Below the pieces are notes generated by a model. That model made no database searches. It saw only the letters and a list, made by a program, of their open reading frames with translations, and had not been told where the DNA came from. Shown piece by piece: positions 45,195 to 57,624 of a stretch of 64,000 nucleotides of DNA. Source of the stretch: Paralvinella palmiformis (Eukaryota > Annelida > Polychaeta > Terebellida > Alvinellidae). The position numbers were made by a program, and so were the translations under genes. Location of the stretch: assembly GCA_025642065.1 (NCBI GenBank), contig JAODUP010000089.1, positions 801,001 to 865,000 on the forward strand, read 5' to 3'. The stretch's first letter is position 1; the number at the start of each line of letters is the position of its first letter.

Positions 45195-46109
45195 TATATT
45201 AATATTTACTCTCGGGTTAGATGGGCTTACTGAGGCAACATTCAACTCGAACCAACAAACAAACACGTTGCCGTAATGTGTCCAAGCTTTAATGACGCTC
45301 GAATGTCGGGAAACAAGACGGAAGCATCTAATATGGCCGACTTCCGCCTAATTCTGCCTTACAAGAAGTTATTGCTCCTTCGGCAGTGACGTCCCTATAA
45401 ACATGTGGCGACGACATAACGACTTTCCATCAACAACATTAGGTGATTCATATATCCGGCCGACTATACTCGGCTCTGATTGGCTGATTCATATAACCGG
45501 CCGTCTCGGGCCGGCCATATTAGTTTGTATTCACGTGATCTATGTGTCATCAGTGGGCGACGTTTTCTGTTCGGGGTATACTGATGTGGGACAATCAGTT
45601 CGAGTTGGATTTCGCCGTCCTACGGAGGGACAATAATCCCGACTTGTCAGAGGACTGCGGCCGAGTAGTTATTTATTGGAAAGAGTAAATATTGGTAGCA
45701 GCCCGTGTACGAAATATTGATGTCCGACAAAAAGTGCCAATACTTCGTGCGGCACACCCCGGCTCGGCTCGGCCATAGTTGACAATGGCAAGACGACGTA
45801 AATATTATCGATTTAAATCAATCAGCTTCACCGTTCTGTAGGACTCGATGAAAACCTGCCCCCTGATACCACATCGCCATAATGTCAGTTGGCTAGTTTT
45901 GTGAGTCGGTTCCAGTAATCACGCCATCAGCGATATAGTATATTGAGCATTACTGTAATGAGGGTCCAGTGTCTAATTTTATCTCTAATTATGTTTGTTA
46001 TTGTGTTGCTGATTAAGCTATAAATGACAGACTAGTTTGTATAGCGAAATGTTGCGCGCGCTCACACACACACACACACACGCACGCACTCTCTCTGTGT
46101 TTATATAAT

Positions 46110-46151
<42 letters not shown>

Positions 46152-46246
46152 GAAAGATAAAAAGTTAATCTATATTAACATCTCACTTTATACTAGCTTT
46201 AAATGACGCCTGATAACGCACCAAATAAATACTCCAAAACATCTAT

Positions 46247-46317
<71 letters not shown>

Positions 46318-46905
46318 GACGCACACACACACGCGCACGCACAAACACACGTGTGCCCGTTCATCGTCATTCCCAACTATTGCCCATCAAGTGAACCAGG
46401 ACAAGTGACATTCATATAAAGTCATCCTCCTTCCGATATAATCCTTATTAATACCGTACCCTACCATTTCGTCCAATAACCAATTCAGTGTCATCGTTAA
46501 TGACCTTCACTTTGCCCGTTTACGACTAATCACTCCGGTATGAGATCAAGTTAATTCCGTGTCCTTTCCAGTCGCTAGACCAATTCAATGATCCAGGATT
46601 GTGGGTTTTCCCGGTATTAACCCCCTCAGTGTACGTTCTGGTCGACGGATGTAGAACTGTCAGACGGCCAACAATCGGTAAACCGATGGGATACTTTGAA
46701 ACAACCAGTCACGTGTTCCATCCAAACGAAGAACCCGATCCGTGTCGAGGCGGTTACAGTAACTCGTACATCACATCAGAGAACATATGTTACAGTCCCC
46801 CACTCCCTCACCCCCTCCCCTCGACCATTAATAGTCCCTTATTTAGTTGATGATGTAGAGAAGTGATCCCACATAACGGCGACCGAAGACGACGAACCGA
46901 GGACC
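45195..46905. other. Gene-free region downstream of the LicD-like gene
   Basis: AC and GT microsatellites lie at 46064-46080, 46110-46149 and 46252-46311. The remainder (45290-45990 and 46400-46900) is non-repetitive and relatively GC-rich, with CCGGCCG words, but without a supported coding frame. Confidence 0.5.
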
Positions 46906-48060
46906 TCACAAATGGTTCCTCGGCTCCGCTAGTTTTAGCTTATAAGGCAACGATATGGCGTACTCGGGCTCGTCGACTACAGTCTCGTGGATCACAGATT
47001 GGCCGAGCATCAGCTTCTCGAGTACACCTCGGCCGTCGATAGCAAACCGATGTACGAATGGTACGGAGTCCCGGAGCAGCTCGCACGGAATGGTCGTTCG
47101 CCGCCTCCGTCGGTTGACCCTCTCATATTTATGACTGTAATAGCTAGAGGTACAGTCCGGTGACCTGTAGGTCAGCTTCAGGTTCTGGTAGGCGTCACGT
47201 GGCCCGTTGAAGTACGAGTCGGCCAGTGGCCTCTTGTGTAGCGGGAAGACGTACTCTTTGGGATAAACGTAATCGGCGAACTCGAGCGAACTGTCCCAGA
47301 TGTGGGTGTCGTTCTGGTGATAGAAGCTGATGTCGACGTAGGGCCAAGCCCATGGGTACTGGGCCATTCTTCTGGCGTCCACCGAATACATCTTCAGTCT
47401 GGCGCCGGCTACGAACACGTCGTACCGTCGGGAGAGTTTGATCGCCCTGAAGAGGTCATATCTCTGTCTAGAGTCGACCAAGAAGTCCAGGTCGTCGTCC
47501 CACGGAATGATGTCGTGATGCCGATAGGAGCCGAGCAGGGCGCCGCCGTACAACAGGTAGACAATGTTGTTCTTTTCGGCGATGCGTCGGAATCTCCGAG
47601 CGGTGTCCAACAACAACGACCTCTCGGTACCGTTCAGCGCCGACCTGAACTTCAACAATTTACTGGTCATCGATTCGGGTCCGGAATAGAGCGTCGACGT
47701 CACTTTGGTGACGAGATAGGCGGCCTCCAGAGCATCGAGCGCGCCCGAGACGGCGCCCGAGTCGCTGCTGTTCTTCTCCCGAGAGAGCCGTCTCAGGCCG
47801 AGCTGCCCTCTGGCGGTGGTCCTCGTGGGGAGGGCTTGTATTCTTCTAATCGCCCGAGACCTATAATCCACCGCCTCGTCGGAGTCTAGCGGCCGTAACG
47901 CGGTAACAAGTGGCCTCTCTTCCGGCGACTGGAGCCCTCTTTGTGCCTCATCTATGGCCGAGTGGTAGAGATCGAGCATCAGATAGAGCAACGATAACGT
48001 CAACACAGAGGCTAGCCTCTTCAGACATTTATATCTCATTCTGTACCACCGAAGAGTCAT
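46906..48060 (-). CDS. LicD-family (fukutin-related-type) type II membrane transferase
   Basis: An intronless frame of 384 codons starts at ATG 48060 (context AAAGATGA); the frame is open further up but only from a non-ATG codon. A basic cytoplasmic tail is followed by a membrane segment at about residues 16-33 and a Golgi-lumen-type stem. The catalytic core holds YGGALLGSYRHHDIIPWDDD then LDF (residues 171-193), the GG.LLG..R...IIPWDDD.D motif of LicD proteins that binds metal and nucleotide, and YVDISFY at 241-247. LicD relatives transfer phosphocholine or ribitol/glycerol-phosphate to glycans; FKTN and FKRP are the vertebrate kin (established knowledge). The actual substrate is unknown. 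The frame ends LKLAEPRNHL with no internal stop, so the gene appears intact. Its GC content is clearly higher than its flanks. Confidence 0.82.
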   Translation of the reverse strand: MTLRWYRMRYKCLKRLASVLTLSLLYLMLDLYHSAIDEAQRGLQSPEERPLVTALRPLDSDEAVDYRSRAIRRIQALPTRTTARGQLGLRRLSREKNSSDSGAVSGALDALEAAYLVTKVTSTLYSGPESMTSKLLKFRSALNGTERSLLLDTARRFRRIAEKNNIVYLLYGGALLGSYRHHDIIPWDDDLDFLVDSRQRYDLFRAIKLSRRYDVFVAGARLKMYSVDARRMAQYPWAWPYVDISFYHQNDTHIWDSSLEFADYVYPKEYVFPLHKRPLADSYFNGPRDAYQNLKLTYRSPDCTSSYYSHKYERVNRRRRRTTIPCELLRDSVPFVHRFAIDGRGVLEKLMLGQSVIHETVVDEPEYAISLPYKLKLAEPRNHL

Positions 48061-48605
48061 CTTTATTCTATTATCTCGCCCTACATCCGGCCTCAAGTAC
48101 TTAACATCGACAATCGACTTCTTCCAGTTCGTCGCTTCTCTCTGTAACGTAACGTATAAAGATGGTTTAAACAGTTTGGGTTCTAACCCTCCACCTCCCC
48201 CCCCCCTTCTCTCCCAGCTAGCTGTCTGGATCAGAAATGGCGAAGTAGATCCACATAAACGAATAGGGGCATTTAGATCATTGGTTTTCGGGAGATCTGA
48301 CCTTTGAGGGATCAGAGCGTGTGAAGGTCGGCAGGATCACTAATTATACACTTATATAATCTGTATAGAACTCGAATTGCACTAATTATCAATGACATAA
48401 GTGGGCTAGTGCAAAGCTTTCGTCGATATCGCCTCCCCACATGCACGTACGTAAAGATTCGTGTGTGTGTGTGGGGGGGGGTCCTCCTCTCACTCCACCC
48501 CGAGAAAAACCTATGTATTTCGTTCTCGAATACCTATATACGTTGTCAGTTGCAATTTGTTTAATCAAGAGAACAAAAGGCTGTTCTCTCTCCCTCTCTC
48601 TCTCT

Positions 48606-48637
<32 letters not shown>

Positions 48638-48944
48638 CACTGATGTATTCGAATATTGTGATGTATTACATCGTGTGGGTGATAAACAGAAAAAAAGAAA
48701 AGGTAATGGCTTGATGTTAAATCTAGTTTGTCGGACGGCTTTCCCAGAATCCAGGAATTCGAACTGTATGTTTCACCCACACACACACACACACACACAG
48801 AGAGATACACACAGACAGAGGGAGGGGGGTGGCGTGAGAAGCGCGCATACACGCACGTACAATGAACACATTTTATAACCAAATATAGTTCTGATATTAA
48901 GGCTGAACGCTATGTCTACTTTGTAATAAATATACATACACACA

Positions 48945-49016
<72 letters not shown>

Positions 49017-49356
49017 ATTTCCTATTCACAGAGAGAGCGAGAGAGTGTGTGTGTGTGTGACCAGTTTAATAAGAACCATACCAACGAGATTGATGAGAGA
49101 TGTAACTAAATATGTTATCTGTTTCACTCATCCATTTTATGCTTATGGCGCTGTTATTATGTTGACTGATATACACATAAAACAGTTGACGTGACATCAA
49201 TTCGTATCCGAGCGATAGCTTCAAATTGAACACACACACACACACAATGGTAGGAAGTGTGTTCGACACCCGAAATTAATGAGATGAATAATAAATAGCA
49301 ATGGAAAGGCGAACAATTATGGCAGGAAAAGCCTAGAAGGTTGGTTGGTTGGTGAT

Positions 49357-49396
<40 letters not shown>

Positions 49397-49426
49397 TCAG
49401 TTATATGTTTCTGACAGTAATTACTC

Positions 49427-49462
<36 letters not shown>

Positions 49463-50169
49463 CCGGGCTCACGAACTCTAAAAACTATACGGTACAGCAA
49501 CGTCGATCCTTACCGACGTTAGACAATTTATTTCCAAAGCAAACAATTTTCAATTGACAAACGGGCACCTTGAAGGAAGACTTTCTGAGATATTTATACT
49601 TGTTTTGGAAAGATGAACCATTCCTGGAATTTCCCGAAACAGATCCAATCTCGTTTCTCAAGGGAGGCCACTGATCCAGCATCGGGGAGAGAAAACCGAT
49701 GATTTCTAGCAGCTAGAACAACAATTCGGAGCCGGCAACCAATCAGAGGTTTACTCGGCAAATATTTTAGCAGGTCCTTCGTGCCATCAACACCTCATCG
49801 TGTGGGATTTAGGACAGCCGTAGTTGGCGATATCCGATCACTTAATTAACGCGCCGAACGACAAAATTAATTAAACCTTGACACAAAGAGTGATTAGATC
49901 AGCGACAGCGAATTGATCATCGTCTATTTATAAGCGCCATCGGTTTAATTATTTAAGTCATAAACATTCATCAGTCGTTCTCTCTGGTTCTAGTGCAGAA
50001 TCAGTCACGCTAATGATGTGAGATGAGTTTTATATTATCAGGCGAGCAGTTTACAATATATTGAGGGAATTTCATTAAGATCCATAATTAACTAGATAAT
50101 TGCCGATATCTGTACATCTAATATTATAATAATCATAATGTGCACAGCAATAAAAGTATAGACATTGCT

Positions 50170-50208
<39 letters not shown>

Positions 50209-50380
50209 CGCATATTATTTTGTATGTATGTATATGGACATTTCATAGACACCGACACGGACACGAACACACACACACACACACACACACACTTATATAC
50301 GTATACATACATGCATACACAAACAATTATATATATATATATATATATATCAAGGCCAGAAGCTAATTATAATACATTAC
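48061..50380. repeat. Upstream flank of the LicD-like gene, microsatellite-rich
   Basis: The first few hundred bases should contain the LicD promoter. Further out lie (CT)n(GT)n at 48587-48639, AC tracts at 48778-48800, (AC)n(AT)n at 48944-49013, AT at 49360-49394, (TCTG)n/(TC)n at 49427-49462, AT at 50170-50200, AC at 50268-50292 and AT at 50328-50351. No other gene seen. Confidence 0.8.
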
Positions 50381-50390
50381 TTGTCCACAG

Positions 50391-50797
50391 GACTGGTAAC
50401 CTGGATAACATACTATAGCTCTGAGAGAAGTAATTTATTAGTCCTGACTACGCCAAATAAAGTTTCACAAACAAAGTTTATTTCGCAATGTGGGAAGGTT
50501 TTGTATAGCATAATAAATACACTTGAATGTCCACTTGAAGAAAATAGACTACAAGTCATTTGTAGCTCATCCCAAAAGAACATCTGGTTTCAACTGCTAA
50601 AGCCTGGAGGAACTGAAGTTCTGGTTCATTTCTGTATAGAAAAAAAACCGGGGCCAGGGAATACCACGGTGGAATTTCGCGTAATGACGATGACAACAAC
50701 GAGCTATTCCTGCTGTCACACGTTTCCCCCCAGCGTGCACAACCCTTTGGCTGTTCAAAAACATTTTAACGCGGGTGTATGTCCAGCAGATTGCTAA
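50391..50797 (+). CDS. Orphan open frame, possible terminal exon
   Basis: A frame of about 135 codons runs from an acceptor-like ACTTGTCCACAG (ending 50390) to TAA at 50795-50797. It has no ATG in its first 100 codons, so it can only be real as a downstream exon. Visible features: ISQCGKVLYSIINTLECPLE, VICSSSQKNIWFQLLKPGG, VHFCIEKKPGPGNTTVEFR and an end rich in Cys and His (SCCHTFPPS, NAGVCPADC). Mixed composition without simple repeats and seven cysteines suit a secreted domain. I do not recognise the family, and chance is possible. Confidence 0.28.
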
Positions 50798-51411
50798 CCG
50801 AAACGGAATAACTATATCTGGGTCATAACATGTAGCTGCAGACGCTTCGTTATTTTAACCTAATAATTGTACTCATCCATAGGAAGACTCAAACTAAAAA
50901 TCTACTACTCCTGTCAAATTTGTAGTCGCCTCGGACGAACGGGAGAGCGTTAATTTCGAACCCTGTATATAGATACAGATATCAACTTATATCGAGGCAG
51001 TCTATGAGTAACTAACGACTTCGTTTATCTTCGGAGTTGATATCCCCTTGGTAGATATGATGTTAGGGACAAGCCGTTGAGAAAGAAAGTAATGAGAATA
51101 AAGCCTTTTATTGAACGATGAAACATTCCAAAGAGACAAGAAAACAACCCGTTTCTATACCTCGATCACGAGAACGTCTTTATTTCATGGCTCCAACCAG
51201 GCAGTAATAATGTGTTTTCAACATTATCAGAGAGAACGAAAAAAACTAGACACCCTGTAATATTCTAACTATCCAATTTGAAGTGTCTTGACAGAAAACA
51301 TCAGCGCAGAAGTGGAAATGTAATTATCGCATAATTTCCCATGACGATAATAATAAGCAGAACATCTGAGCAACATCCGAAGCTCACATTTATACATCAT
51401 CTACACACACA

Positions 51412-51450
<39 letters not shown>

Positions 51451-53085
51451 CAGTCGTACACCTGCTAAAACACACAATACCAGTTAGATTACAGCCATAA
51501 TGGCAGACGACTGGTATATAGCGCCCTCTGTCTACAGGCTGGCCCATTAATATTGTATCAGTCTAGTTAGAGTGCTAGGAGTTATGCCCTGACGGCCTTC
51601 CCGCGTCGCTATTGTTTAAGTAAGCATCGGAAAGTGAAGCATATTAGAGAAATTTACGGCAGCTCGCGCGCGAATATGGACAAATTATCCCATCCGTCAG
51701 CGGCTAATCATTTGACAGTAGACCGGGAGAAGCCGATATATGTTGATTTTGTGCTTCTAAATGTTATGACAGTGGGTCACGATAGACAGTGAATATTGTC
51801 ATCCTGACTAACGAAGCTGGCCACATATGTATGTACATTGTATCTATATATGTATGTATGAGAGAGATAGATAGAGAGAGAGAGAGAGTCTGTGTGTGTG
51901 TGTGTGTGTTTATTAGTGCGCCTTCATGTACAAACAAGCACAAATAACACATTTTCTATTAGTTAAATCAAATTTCTGCGAACTATCAAAAGTTGTTACT
52001 GAGTTTAATAGTTACATAAACTAATTATTAACTTCCCGTCAACTGATGCTTAATATAGTAACAACAACAACAAGATGATGATGATGATGATGACAATGAT
52101 GATGATGATGATGCCGATGATGCCTAAAAGACAGCCATGTTGATGCCAATAACGCCAAGACAGCGCTGGTAGGCAGCCATCTTGGCGTTCGGTGTGAACG
52201 ACGCCGGAATGGGACACTAATTGCCGCCGTCATAATGGGGGTGATAAATCAAGTTTTTACCGGCGACAAAAATCCCATTGTTTGGTTTCGGATCCGAGAG
52301 CAGAAAGTCAACAGAACGAAACGCCACCGTCCGTGATGAAATTATAAACCACTCGATGGGGATATCCGCCACTGATGGCTGATGTCTGGCATCGATCAGA
52401 GAAAATAAAACAAACCCAGCCAATATGGCTAGCTGACCCCACCGGTGACCAAGCTCCGGGGCTCAGGCAATGAAATGAATATTTCTGGTTCTCCTCCCGG
52501 CCCTGGGGGCAGGATTACCTGATCGATATCCGCTACAGTAAACGGCCTCCCCCCACGGGAAGAGGGGGGGGGGATTTGGGAGCCGGATGGCTAGGTCCAA
52601 ATATGGCTGCTATTGTTCGTCGTCTGCTGTCCACAAAATCGAATCCATCGACAGAGAATTGGCTTGGCAGAATCGAGCCATTTACTGCGATGTGCTTTTT
52701 TTCTGTCGCCATAACGGACGCCATGTCAGCGGCTCAGCTCGCCCTGATTTTCGGCCGGAAGTGCACGATTCGGCCATTATCGTGCGATGATTGGTTGACT
52801 GAGCCATGAATGACAGCAGCTGATTGGACGACGATGGATTCTTGTAAACTATATGTGGCCTGTATTTGTAATTAGCATTAAAAACAGCACGCTCCCTCGT
52901 TGATATGGTGCTGGATTATGCGTTTATAATAATTTGATAACGATAAAAATTTAATTAATGAAATTTCCTTTAAAATAAAGTCCATTCACAAAGTCTAATG
53001 TTGAATTTGGGCCATAAAATTGAACAAAAATAATTTGATCGCGGCAAATGGCATGATGGGGACCAGAAGCCATAATATGCGTTTC
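50798..53085. other. Gene-free stretch
   Basis: AC microsatellite at 51404-51448, GA/TG tract at 51862-51909 and GAT/ATG tract at 52073-52112. Sequence at 52130-52850 is GC-rich with several AAGATGG/AATATGGC (YY1-like) words such as GCCATCTTGGC near 52178; it could be a promoter or enhancer but no transcript start is evident. Confidence 0.45.
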
Positions 53086-53087
53086 AA

Positions 53088-53485
53088 AGCCATAATGGCT
53101 TTCTGGCATCCATAATATGTTTCTGGCAGCCTTAATGTGTTTCTGGTAGTTATTGTGTGTCCCCTACGATGCGTCGCCGACAGACATAATGTGTTTCAGG
53201 CAACAATAATGTGTCACCGGCAGACACAATGTTTCTCTAGCAGCCACACTGGAACTTTAGCAGCCACACTGTGTCTTTGAAAACCGCGTTTGGTCTCTGG
53301 CAGCTGCAATGTGTCTCTGGCAGCCATTAGGTCTCTCTGGTAGCCACAGTCGTTCTCTGGCAGCTATAGTGTGTCTCCGACAGCCACAATGTGTCTCCAG
53401 CAATCACGATGTGTCTCTGGCAGTCATAATATGTTCCCGGCAGTCACAATGTGTCTTTCTCTCTCTGGCAGCCGCAATACGTCAT
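53088..53485. repeat. Minisatellite, unit about 20-22 bp
   Basis: About 17 imperfect units of TGTGTCTCTGGCAGCCACAA type, beginning with GTTTCTGGCAGCC variants and ending near 53485. Variation is spread along units, with no conserved spacers. Confidence 0.88.
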
Positions 53486-53924
53486 TGTGCGGGTATCGTG
53501 CAGAAGCTGGTGATAGAACCCACAATACACAATGGCCCGACACCATAACGGTTACAGAACCGATATTGATGTCGTATAAATTGGTCCATCGACGCGATGG
53601 AGGAAGTCGGTACCGAGACAATGACGTCGATGTCACGTGGTTATGACGCACACCGATAAGAGATACCGGACTACAATATGACGACGGTCTAACAGCGACC
53701 ACGACAGCACATAAAGCCGATCAGCGGCCACTCGACATGGGCCAGCCCTTAAACGCTGCACCGCTGTTTTTATGTGCGACAACACTTAATGCACCGAGCA
53801 CTTAATCGGCCAAGCACGGCCTGTATGTTGTGTTGCGTGCCGTGTATTATTGTATATAATGACCGAGTGCTCGGCGATGGTACTGAATGGCATGACTCCC
53901 ACCGACATCCCGCAGTCATGGTCA

Positions 53925-54335
53925 TAGTGCGGGCGATATACGGAGAGATAGGGGCGTAGGTTGACGATGTTACCCACATTTGGGGGTGACATGTCTGGAG
54001 ATAGGGGCGTAGGTGGTCATTTACGTCACGCTGCGGGGGGGGGGGATATACGCGGAGATAGGGACGTAGTCATCGTCGTCACACCATGGGCGATATACGG
54101 GAAGATAGTGGCTTAGATAGTCATCGTCGTCACATTGTGGGTGATATACGGGAAGATAGTGGCGTAGCTGGTCATCGTCGTCACACTATGGATGATATAC
54201 GGGGAAGATATACAGGAAGATAGAAGTTTAGGTAATCATCGTCACATTGTGAAGCGAAATACCTGGACACAGGGGCGTAGGTAGTCATCGTCCCACTATG
54301 AACGATATATGGGGAGATAGAGGCGTAGGTTGCCA
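53925..54335. repeat. Minisatellite, unit about 55-60 bp
   Basis: About six or seven units of GGCGATATACGG.GAGATAG followed by (T/G)GGCGTAGGT.GTCATCGT and CGTCACACTATGG. Units vary by indels. Confidence 0.85.
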
Positions 54336-54506
54336 GTAAGGGTGGGAGGGAGTTGATACACGCTTTGTACAGATTAAACGTATCTCTCCGAAAACTACCC
54401 CTCCTCAGAGTTACGCCTTCTATGGGCACTCATACCTGCTTTATGGTTATAGCTCTAAGTGTTAGCAGACTGTTACTTAAACCTTAACAATGTGTGGGTG
54501 TGTTGT

Positions 54507-54575
54507 TGTGGCTCAGTAGTAAGGTGACGATACTAGACACCTAGAGCTTTTCGGTTAGAACCCATCAACCGACTG
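54507..54575 (+). mobile_element. tRNA-like SINE head
   Basis: A-box-like GTGGCTCAGTAGTAAGGTG and B-box-like CGGTTAGAACCCATC at SINE spacing. A short body may follow. No tail seen. Confidence 0.35.
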
Positions 54576-54729
54576 TTGACCAATAAGGTGAGGATTATGT
54601 ATCTAGAATGGCACGTAAATGGAGATGTAAATCCATTAAGTCTAAAACGGACTGTTAAGTCCTTAGAACGGTGAAGATGGATTCGGACTGCAGGTGTATT
54701 AATGCCAAATAGGAACACTTGCGCATTAT

Positions 54730-54731
54730 CG

Positions 54732-54776
<45 letters not shown>
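54730..54776. repeat. (AC)n(GA)n microsatellite
   Basis: Adjacent AC and GA runs. Confidence 0.95.
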
Positions 54777-54779
<3 letters not shown>

Positions 54780-54899
54780 TCCGAACATTTTATAAAGTTA
54801 GATATAGTTATTCTGGTGGTATATATATATACCTACCTAGTAAATCTGGATTCCCGATAAAGTCCATCCTTAACGTCTCACTGTTACTAACCTACAGAC

Positions 54900-55025
54900 A
54901 TCCGACCAGCCACAGACTTGGATAGACCAGCCAACCGACCAATCTCAGACTGGGATAGACCAGCCAACCGACCAGCTACAAATTGGGATAGACTAGCCAG
55001 CCAGCCAATCACAGACTGGGATATC
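54900..55025. repeat. Short tandem repeat, unit about 42 bp
   Basis: Three units of ACAGACT(T/G)GGATAGACCAG followed by CCAACCGACCA(A/G)(T/C)..; the last is partial. Confidence 0.8.
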
Positions 55026-55039
55026 TAGATCGTAAACAA

Positions 55040-55500
55040 ACAAACAAACAAACATCTTATTTGTGTAATCTTTGACCTCTGACACAAATATTAGCGTAAG
55101 CTTGCGCCGCGGCATATGCCTACATTCACGAACGGGGACACACACATACACACGCATGCAACTGCATTCACATAAATACGCACACGCGAACACTCGCGCG
55201 GGCGTGCGTACACACACACACACACACACACACACGCACGCTGACATACCGTTACAGCGACTGAGTGACGTACCGTTATAGGAGGAGATGAGCCATAACT
55301 CAGTCAATGCTACAGTTCTATATAACACGACAACAGTCTTAACACCGACGGAGAACTAGCGAGCTAGTGAGCCACTAGTGAGTCCTGGTACTCCTCTTAC
55401 CGGCCGACTGTAGAGCTAGTTTATCCGCCTATTTTTATATCCGTTAGCCAGTCGGCTAGCTAGCCAGCTAGCCGACCATCTAACGGGTGGCGGTGCTGGT
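55040..55500. repeat. Simple-repeat-rich stretch
   Basis: AAAC run at 55035-55053, AC/CACG run at 55137-55240, and GCTAG-rich imperfect repeats at 55355-55485. No gene seen. Confidence 0.7.
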
Positions 55501-55677
55501 AGGGGGGTGGCAGGAGGGGACGTGTTACAGTAGGACCATGTGTAGGCCGGCCGCCGGTAATACGACCATTTCCGGGGCCAGGCTCCTCCAGACACGCCTC
55601 TTATCTTCCTAACACGTCGCCCGCTCCAGTGGCTGGCTGTTCATTACCGCTCACCTCTATTTATTGTTGTGTCCCGG

Positions 55678-55745
55678 CGGCTCGGCGATAGAGTGGTTCA
55701 ACAGAAATTGGCGCGTCTTCGGTACGAATCCACCTAGCGGCTGTA
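55678..55745 (+). mobile_element. tRNA-like SINE head
   Basis: A-box-like CTCGGCGATAGAGTGGTT and B-box-like GGTACGAATCCACC at about 50 bp spacing; followed directly by the GATGGATTATTG minisatellite. Confidence 0.4.
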
Positions 55746-55789
55746 TCTCGGTTTATGGTTGGAAGTTGATGACTTATTGTGTGATTTTT

Positions 55790-56250
55790 GCGATGGATTA
55801 TGAAAACGGATTAATGTGATGGATTGTGTAGATTAGTGTGATGGATGATTGTGCTTGATTGTTTTGGTGGATTACTATGTAGATTATTATGATGGTACAA
55901 TGTAGTGTATTATTGTGATGGATTATAATGAAACATTATTGTGATAATTATGGTGATGTATTGATGAGATGGATTGCTCTGATGGATTTTTGTAAAGGAT
56001 TGTAGACTTATTTTTAGCCATTTTGTGATGTATTATAGTGATAGATTATTGTTATGGACTCTATATATATATTCCTATGTGGATGTTTGGCAAATTGTAG
56101 TGGATTGTTGCGATGGATTATTGTGATGCATCATTGTGATGCATTATTGTGATGCATTAGTGTGATGATTTTTTTGATGGAATATTGTGTTGGATTATTG
56201 TAATGGGTTATTGTGATGGATTATTATGATGGATGGTTTTGGGTGGATTA
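55790..56250. repeat. Degenerate minisatellite, unit about 13 bp
   Basis: About 30 imperfect units of GATGGATTATTGT/TGTGATG type. Strong G+T bias on the plus strand (few C), which gives a strand-asymmetric tract. Confidence 0.85.
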
Positions 56251-57620
56251 CTGTGTGAAATATTACTCTCCGGGGAGCTGCTGATCATGCTGGATTATAC
56301 GGGAGCGAGGTCCAAACAAGTAAAGCCTTTAGACGATCCGAGAAGAGTCTAAATTCCTTAGAACAGCCGAGATGAGTTTTAGCCACAAATAATCACCAAA
56401 ACGAATGTTAGAGACACATTTTAAATAAGAAGTTTATAAAAGGATCTAATTATTGTTTAATTTACTTAATAAAGTGTTTTATTGTTATTTTGTTTTAGCT
56501 TAATTATAATTAAATGTTCATAATTAATTCTCACACACATATATACAGATATATTTACTAGAACACAAATCCACTAGCTATATATTTATATTCATAATGG
56601 TTATGAAATGTATTAAGTGTATATTTATATTCAAAACATCGATATAATACTGAACACTGGCTACCTGAACGTGTTAAATAACCTGACACTATTATATATT
56701 AGTACGTTCTTCTCTCAATTCGCTGTATCCATCTTTAATAATGATATTGAACATATATCATGTGACGGCATCCAGTAATAATGCCAGTTCTGACATCCAG
56801 CAGACCAAATGTATTTATCACGCAAATATCTGTAATTTTTATCATAAACCATTTATCAAATTCTCTCTATAAGTGAAAATCTTCCTACCACAAACAAATA
56901 AACATACACGAGCCAGTGGATTGTTGCCTCCCAGTAACTCGAGAAGTTTCATCCGATGTACATGTATTGGTTTTCTCCTGGTCGACTATAGTAGTAATGA
57001 TTAGGTATTGAAAACCTTCTGATTGTTACTGGTAAATGATATTGTAACCGTTGGATGTGTTTATTATTTCGAAGCAGCGTTGAACCATTTTCAGTAGGTA
57101 ACATGTATAATATCGGTTTTTAAGTAGTAATTGTTAACAGATGGTTGGTTGTAATCTTTCCGGTAATTGAGCTTTAGAGTTCCTTCATTGTCGGATTGTA
57201 ACAATCGGTTCGTGGCGATGCAATACTTTTAGGACCTACACGTCATTAGCACGAATACTACCTGGATCGGGCCATTCCGGATCAACTGTTTTACGCTGAA
57301 AACTGGCAACATATTGTTCTAATATTCTTCCCATCAGCGGCTGAAGGGGACTGGATCCCGCAAACAGTACTAGGGTTGAGCTATACCTCAGTAAATCCTT
57401 AAACAGATCTGAATGCTACAGTATAGTTCTAGCGATCATCATTCCTAGTTCCATAAATCCATTAGTGTGTGGATATTGTGGACGCGATGTGGAATGTTAG
57501 AATCCACAACATTTATAATTAAATGCCCGAAGTTGTTTATATGACTCGAACCATCTGAACTGAGACTAGTTAGTGATTGGGAATCTGGGATTTAATGACA
57601 GTCTAATCTAAATAGGACAT
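56251..57620. other. Gene-free stretch
   Basis: AT-rich, apparently unique. No coding frame, SINE head or terminal repeat recognised. Confidence 0.5.
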
Positions 57621-57624
57621 TTGG

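Noticed and set aside
47302..47889. 195-codon plus-strand open frame
   Set aside because: It is antisense to the LicD-like gene, whose motifs and GC-rich codons explain the open frame.
48061..48096. Twelve-residue longer start of the LicD-like protein
   Set aside because: The upstream codon is TTG; the first ATG is at 48060 and has a suitable context.
52130..52850. Promoter of a housekeeping gene
   Set aside because: YY1-like words and GC content are suggestive, but no exon, donor or conserved peptide could be found next to them.
53088..53485. CRISPR-like array (20-22 bp units)
   Set aside because: No constant repeat with unique spacers, units drift gradually, and the DNA is animal.
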